Shown here piece by piece: positions 7,523 through 9,355 of a stretch of 9,355 bases of DNA (its first letter is position 1; each line of letters starts with the position of its first letter). Under the pieces are notes generated by a model. That model was not told the DNA's origin, ran no database searches, and was given only the letters and a program-made list of their open reading frames with translations. The stretch is from Oscillospiraceae bacterium (GTDB lineage: Bacteria; Bacillota; Clostridia; Oscillospirales; Oscillospiraceae). A program made the position numbers and the translations under genes. The DNA lies in NCBI GenBank assembly GCA_902765975.1, contig CACXBO010000028.1, positions 1 through 9,355 of the forward strand, given 5' to 3'.

Positions 7523-7549
7523 GAAATAAGCAAAAATTCGGAGGCTCTT

Positions 7550-8017
7550 ATGGATATCGAATTCATTTCAGAGCACGCAGTTTCGGTTTACATAACAAAA
7601 ACAGAGCTCGTCGAGCGTGGATTCTCACCCTGCGATCTGCGCTCAGACGAGGCTTTATCTCTCGCGTCCGAGGCTCTCGGCTGCTCTCTTGCCGGTGCAG
7701 AAATTGAGATGTACACCTCATGCGGAGACCTTCTCCTTTTCATAGAACGGTCTGACCGCAACCGCGGCTTCTTATTATTCGACAGCGTTGATGAGCTTAT
7801 CTCCGCCGTATCCCGAATAAGTCCGCTCCCATCATCGCTTTGGTACTACCGCGGAAAATACATTCTTGCTCTGCCGCTGCCTCCGCCTTCGGGAATACTG
7901 GATTATGCAAAGTCCTTTATCCGCCCGGCTGCTTTCTCCGGACATCTTAACGAGCACGGAAAAGCGCTAATACGAGGAAATGCGGTTTCCGTGATACAAA
8001 AGACTTTTCTGCGCTGA
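7550..8017 (+). CDS. mecA: MecA-like Clp protease adaptor protein
   Basis: MecA proteins bridge substrates, and by some reports the assembly, of the ClpC ATPase, feeding proteins to ClpCP for degradation. This 155-residue protein shows both ends of the family. The N-terminal substrate-binding domain (about 1-66) starts MDIEFISEHAVSVYITKTEL and continues VERGF, like the IERINEHTVKFY and DIEDRGF blocks of Bacillus MecA (from memory). The C-terminal ClpC-binding domain (about 73-155) has FLLFDSVDELISAVSRI, LWYYRGKYIL and the final NEHGKALIRGNAVSVIQKTF. It is much shorter than Bacillus subtilis MecA (218 residues): the long acidic linker between domains is almost gone. GGAGG lies five bases before the ATG. 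It diverges from the pyrH operon and precedes smpB by 94 bases. The family call rests on pattern memory; the substrate is unknown. Confidence 0.75.
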   Translation: MDIEFISEHAVSVYITKTELVERGFSPCDLRSDEALSLASEALGCSLAGAEIEMYTSCGDLLLFIERSDRNRGFLLFDSVDELISAVSRISPLPSSLWYYRGKYILALPLPPPSGILDYAKSFIRPAAFSGHLNEHGKALIRGNAVSVIQKTFLR

Positions 8018-8061
8018 CCTGAGTCAATTTACAAAAAATTCTTTTATTTTGCCCGTGTATA

Positions 8062-8070
8062 TGGTATAAT
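8062..8070 (+). promoter_or_regulatory. Extended -10 promoter for smpB
   Basis: TGG followed by a perfect TATAAT (8065-8070) makes an extended -10 element. No good -35 hexamer lies 16-18 bases upstream, where the sequence is simply T-rich; this is common for extended -10 promoters. Transcription would start near 8077, 35 bases before the smpB ATG. It would serve smpB, the isomerase gene and probably ssrA. Confidence 0.65.
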
Positions 8071-8111
8071 TAAGTTTACGCGGTAAAAGCTTCCGGAAAG
8101 GAGGGCTCTGT

Positions 8112-8579
8112 ATGCCTAAGGCGACCGGCGTAAAAAGAATAGCCGAAAATCGCAAGGCCTTCCACGATTACTTCATTGATGACAGGTACGAGGCAGGCAT
8201 AGAGCTTTTCGGCACGGAGGTCAAGTCCATACGAATGGGCAATATGAATCTCAAGGACAGTTTCTGCGCCGTTAAGGACGGAGAGCTGTTCTGCTATGGG
8301 ATGCATATCTCGCCCTACGAAAAGGGCAATATCTTCAACCGTGATCCGATGCGCCCCAAGCGGCTTCTTATGCACAAAAAAGAGATCAGAAAGCTCCATG
8401 CGCGTATCCAGCAGGACGGACTCACTCTCGTTCCCCTCTCCTGCTATCTGAAGGATTCGCGAGTGAAGCTTGAGATCGGGCTCGCCCGAGGCAAAAAGCT
8501 TTACGACAAGCGAGAGAGCTCTGCAAAGCGCGACGCCGAGCGTGAAATCGACCGCACGATAAAGGAGCGCAACAGGTAA
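8112..8579 (+). CDS. smpB: SsrA-binding protein SmpB
   Basis: RNA-binding partner of tmRNA. It binds the tRNA-like domain and delivers it with EF-Tu to ribosomes stalled on broken messages; its C-terminal tail probes the empty mRNA channel. The 155-residue length is normal. The OB-like core shows AENRKAFHDYFIDDRYEAG (11-29), ELFGTEVKSIRMGNMNLKDS (31-50), the PY-containing block at 66-75 with ISPYEKG, and HKKEIRKL (88-95). The region VPLSCYLKDSRVKLEIGLARG (107-127) precedes the basic tail GKKLYDKRES and KRDAEREI (127-146), which is unfolded until it enters the ribosome. AAAGGAGG lies seven bases before the ATG. Its RNA partner ssrA lies two genes downstream on the same strand, so co-expression is likely. 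Confidence 0.98.
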   Translation: MPKATGVKRIAENRKAFHDYFIDDRYEAGIELFGTEVKSIRMGNMNLKDSFCAVKDGELFCYGMHISPYEKGNIFNRDPMRPKRLLMHKKEIRKLHARIQQDGLTLVPLSCYLKDSRVKLEIGLARGKKLYDKRESSAKRDAEREIDRTIKERNR

Positions 8580-8600
8580 GAACGTAGATAACCTCACAGC

Positions 8601-8615
8601 GCGGCGTTAAGCCGC
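8601..8615 (+). other. Small GC hairpin before the isomerase ribosome binding site
   Basis: GCGGC (8601-8605) pairs with GCCGC (8611-8615) across a five-base loop GTTAA. There is no T-run after it, so it is not an intrinsic terminator. It ends only a few bases before the AAAGGAG site of the next gene, where it could affect initiation or RNA decay. The functional role is inference only. Confidence 0.35.
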
Positions 8616-8636
8616 CGAGGAAAGGAGAAAAATAAA

Positions 8637-9155
8637 ATGGCAAATCCCGTAGCAACTATTGAAATGGAAAACGGCAAGACCATCAAGGTCGAGCTCTACC
8701 CCGAAGTCGCGCCGATAAGCGTTGCGAACTTCATCTCCCTTGCGAATTCCGGCTTTTACAACGGGCTTATATTCCACAGGGTAATCAAGGACTTTATGAT
8801 CCAGGGCGGCGACCCCAAGGGCAACGGCACGGGCGGTCCCGGCTACTGCATCAAGGGCGAGTTCACGGCAAACGGTCACCCGAACAGCATAAATCACGTT
8901 CGCGGCGGTATCTCCATGGCTCGCACAGCAGTTCCTGATTCCGCAGGAAGCCAGTTCTTCATCGTGCATCAGGACAGCCCGCATCTCGACGGTCAGTATG
9001 CCGCTTTCGGAAAGGTCATTGAGGGCATCGAGACCGTCGATGAAATCGCCGGCACCCGTACCGACTACCGCGATATGCCGAGACAGAAGCAGATAATGAA
9101 GTCCGTTACTGTCGAGACTTTCGGCGTCGATTATCCGGAGCCTGAGAAGATATAA
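8637..9155 (+). CDS. Peptidyl-prolyl cis-trans isomerase, cyclophilin type
   Basis: Catalyses cis-trans isomerisation of peptide bonds before proline, helping proteins fold. The 172-residue protein is a single cyclophilin domain with no signal peptide or lipobox, so it is cytoplasmic (PpiB-like). Active-site residues are visible in FHRVIKDFMIQGGDP (46-60; R48, F53, Q56), in SMARTAVPDSAGSQFFIV (93-110; Q106, F108) and in LDGQYAAFGKVIEG (117-130). The residue matching cyclophilin A H126 is Y121, and the position of the tryptophan that confers cyclosporin sensitivity is H116, so low cyclosporin affinity would be expected, as in many bacterial homologues. AAAGGAG lies nine bases before the ATG. 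It sits 57 bases after smpB and 42 bases before ssrA, with no terminator or clear promoter on the smpB side, so it is probably part of an smpB transcript. Confidence 0.95.
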   Translation: MANPVATIEMENGKTIKVELYPEVAPISVANFISLANSGFYNGLIFHRVIKDFMIQGGDPKGNGTGGPGYCIKGEFTANGHPNSINHVRGGISMARTAVPDSAGSQFFIVHQDSPHLDGQYAAFGKVIEGIETVDEIAGTRTDYRDMPRQKQIMKSVTVETFGVDYPEPEKI

Positions 9156-9168
9156 AAATGCTGTTATC

Positions 9169-9191
9169 GGGGCGGAGCTGCTCTCCGTCCC
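9169..9191 (+). terminator. Nine-pair GC-rich hairpin between the isomerase gene and ssrA
   Basis: GGGGCGGAG (9169-9177) pairs with CTCCGTCCC (9183-9191), with one G-U pair and the loop CTGCT. It is followed by TAATAT rather than a T-run, so it would be at best a weak intrinsic terminator. Six bases later the mature tmRNA begins. It may instead be a 3'-end stabiliser for the isomerase message or a structure near a processing site. Confidence 0.4.
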
Positions 9192-9197
9192 TAATAT

Positions 9198-9355
9198 GGG
9201 GGCGTACCGGTTTCGACGGGGACGCGGAAGTATGAATAGCGGGCAGATGCGCCCTGCATCTCTAAAAAGGGCAATTATAAATTAAAGAACAACGATTACG
9301 TTGCTCCTGTCGCTGCTTAAGCAGTGACCGTCCCGCCCGGGAGGTCCACGGCCCG
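9198..9355 (+). ncRNA. ssrA: Transfer-messenger RNA (tmRNA), 5' part, cut by window edge
   Basis: RNA with tRNA-Ala and mRNA roles. Together with SmpB it frees stalled ribosomes and adds a degradation tag to the unfinished protein. The 5' end GGGGGCGTACCGGTTTCGAC plus GGGG is the conserved acceptor strand and D-like loop of tmRNA. It is followed by an H-type pseudoknot, PK1: stem AGATGC (9245-9250) with GCATCT (9256-9261), and loop GCCCT (9251-9255) with AGGGC (9268-9272), all perfect. Then come a single-stranded A-rich stretch, the tag reading frame (9288-9320), and helix H5 (9309-9316 with 9321-9328) holding the UAA stop in its loop. The 3' pseudoknots, T arm and the other acceptor strand lie beyond the window. 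The exact first base (9198 or 9199) is inferred. No obvious promoter lies within 40 bases upstream. Confidence 0.95.
9288..9320 (+). other. ssrA: tmRNA proteolysis-tag reading frame (NNDYVAPVAA, stop UAA)
   Basis: Ten sense codons encode NNDYVAPVAA and end in TAA. With the alanine carried by tmRNA itself, the predicted tag is ANNDYVAPVAA. The resume codon is placed at AAC 9288 because the preceding bases UAAAG put U and A at positions -5 and -4, like UAGUC before the Escherichia coli resume codon. One codon earlier (AAG, adding a lysine) is the alternative. The hydrophobic end with two terminal alanines fits recognition by ClpXP and similar proteases. Confidence 0.75.

Larger units (their letters stand above)
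7304..7549. other. Divergent AT-rich intergenic region between pyrH and the mecA-like gene
   Basis: 246 bases without a convincing reading frame. The stretch is clearly richer in A and T than the genes on either side. It contains the two back-to-back promoter candidates, two copies of the decamer TTTATTGATT (7400-7409 and 7443-7452) and a small imperfect palindrome GGAAACAGTTCC (7470-7481). I see no terminator, riboswitch-like fold or RNA gene. Confidence 0.8.

Noticed and set aside
8011..8040. Possible terminator after the mecA-like gene
   Set aside because: Only a four-pair TGAC/GTCA stem is present and no T-run follows at the right distance, so read-through into smpB cannot be excluded.
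8076..8984. Two minus-strand open frames opposite smpB and the isomerase gene
   Set aside because: Both overlap well-identified plus-strand genes and have no motif of their own; neither is preceded by a convincing ribosome binding site.
1..9355. Mobile element, CRISPR array, toxin-antitoxin or other accessory system
   Set aside because: I looked for terminal or direct repeats, spaced repeats, transposase-like or small paired frames in the gaps and saw none. The window is almost fully occupied by conserved core genes.

Overview
The window looks like chromosomal core DNA of a low-to-mid G+C Clostridia member, plausibly from the Oscillospiraceae/Ruminococcaceae side. The grounds are a PolC-type replicative polymerase (a Firmicutes hallmark), the clostridial gene order pyrH-frr-uppS-cdsA-dxr-rseP-ispG-polC, strong AGGAGG-type ribosome binding sites, a MecA-like adaptor, and roughly balanced base composition. 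No insertion sequence, CRISPR array, prophage or other mobile element is visible, and no gene looks broken. The family-level assignment is inference.

Left block, minus strand, about 7303 down to the left edge: an eight-gene, head-to-tail, very tightly packed operon. It begins with pyrH (UMP kinase), then frr (ribosome recycling factor), uppS (undecaprenyl diphosphate synthase), cdsA (CDP-diglyceride synthase), dxr (DXP reductoisomerase), rseP/rasP (site-2 intramembrane protease), ispG (HMBPP synthase) and the first 375 codons of polC, which leaves the window. Dxr and IspG are two MEP-pathway steps making the isoprenoid precursors that UppS turns into the C55 cell-wall carrier lipid. CdsA makes the phospholipid precursor CDP-diacylglycerol, so the middle of the operon is an envelope-lipid module framed by nucleotide, translation and replication genes. 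Gaps run from a 1-nt overlap (frr/uppS) to 37 nt, with translational coupling at several joints.

Centre, 7304-7549: a 246-nt AT-rich divergent intergenic region. It carries a good promoter for the rightward gene, a weaker promoter candidate for the leftward operon, and no RNA gene that I can see.

Right block, plus strand, 7550 to the right edge: a compact MecA-like Clp adaptor, then smpB with its own extended -10 promoter, a cytoplasmic cyclophilin-type peptidyl-prolyl isomerase, and the 5' half of ssrA (tmRNA). The tmRNA part includes pseudoknot PK1, the tag reading frame and helix H5. SmpB and tmRNA are obligate partners in ribosome rescue, and the flanking adaptor and foldase make this a small protein quality-control neighbourhood.

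The points most worth a second look are this clustering, the lack of a visible promoter directly in front of ssrA, the predicted tag ending in APVAA, the short MecA-like protein, and a PolC whose N-terminal region is about 117 residues shorter than in Bacillus subtilis.
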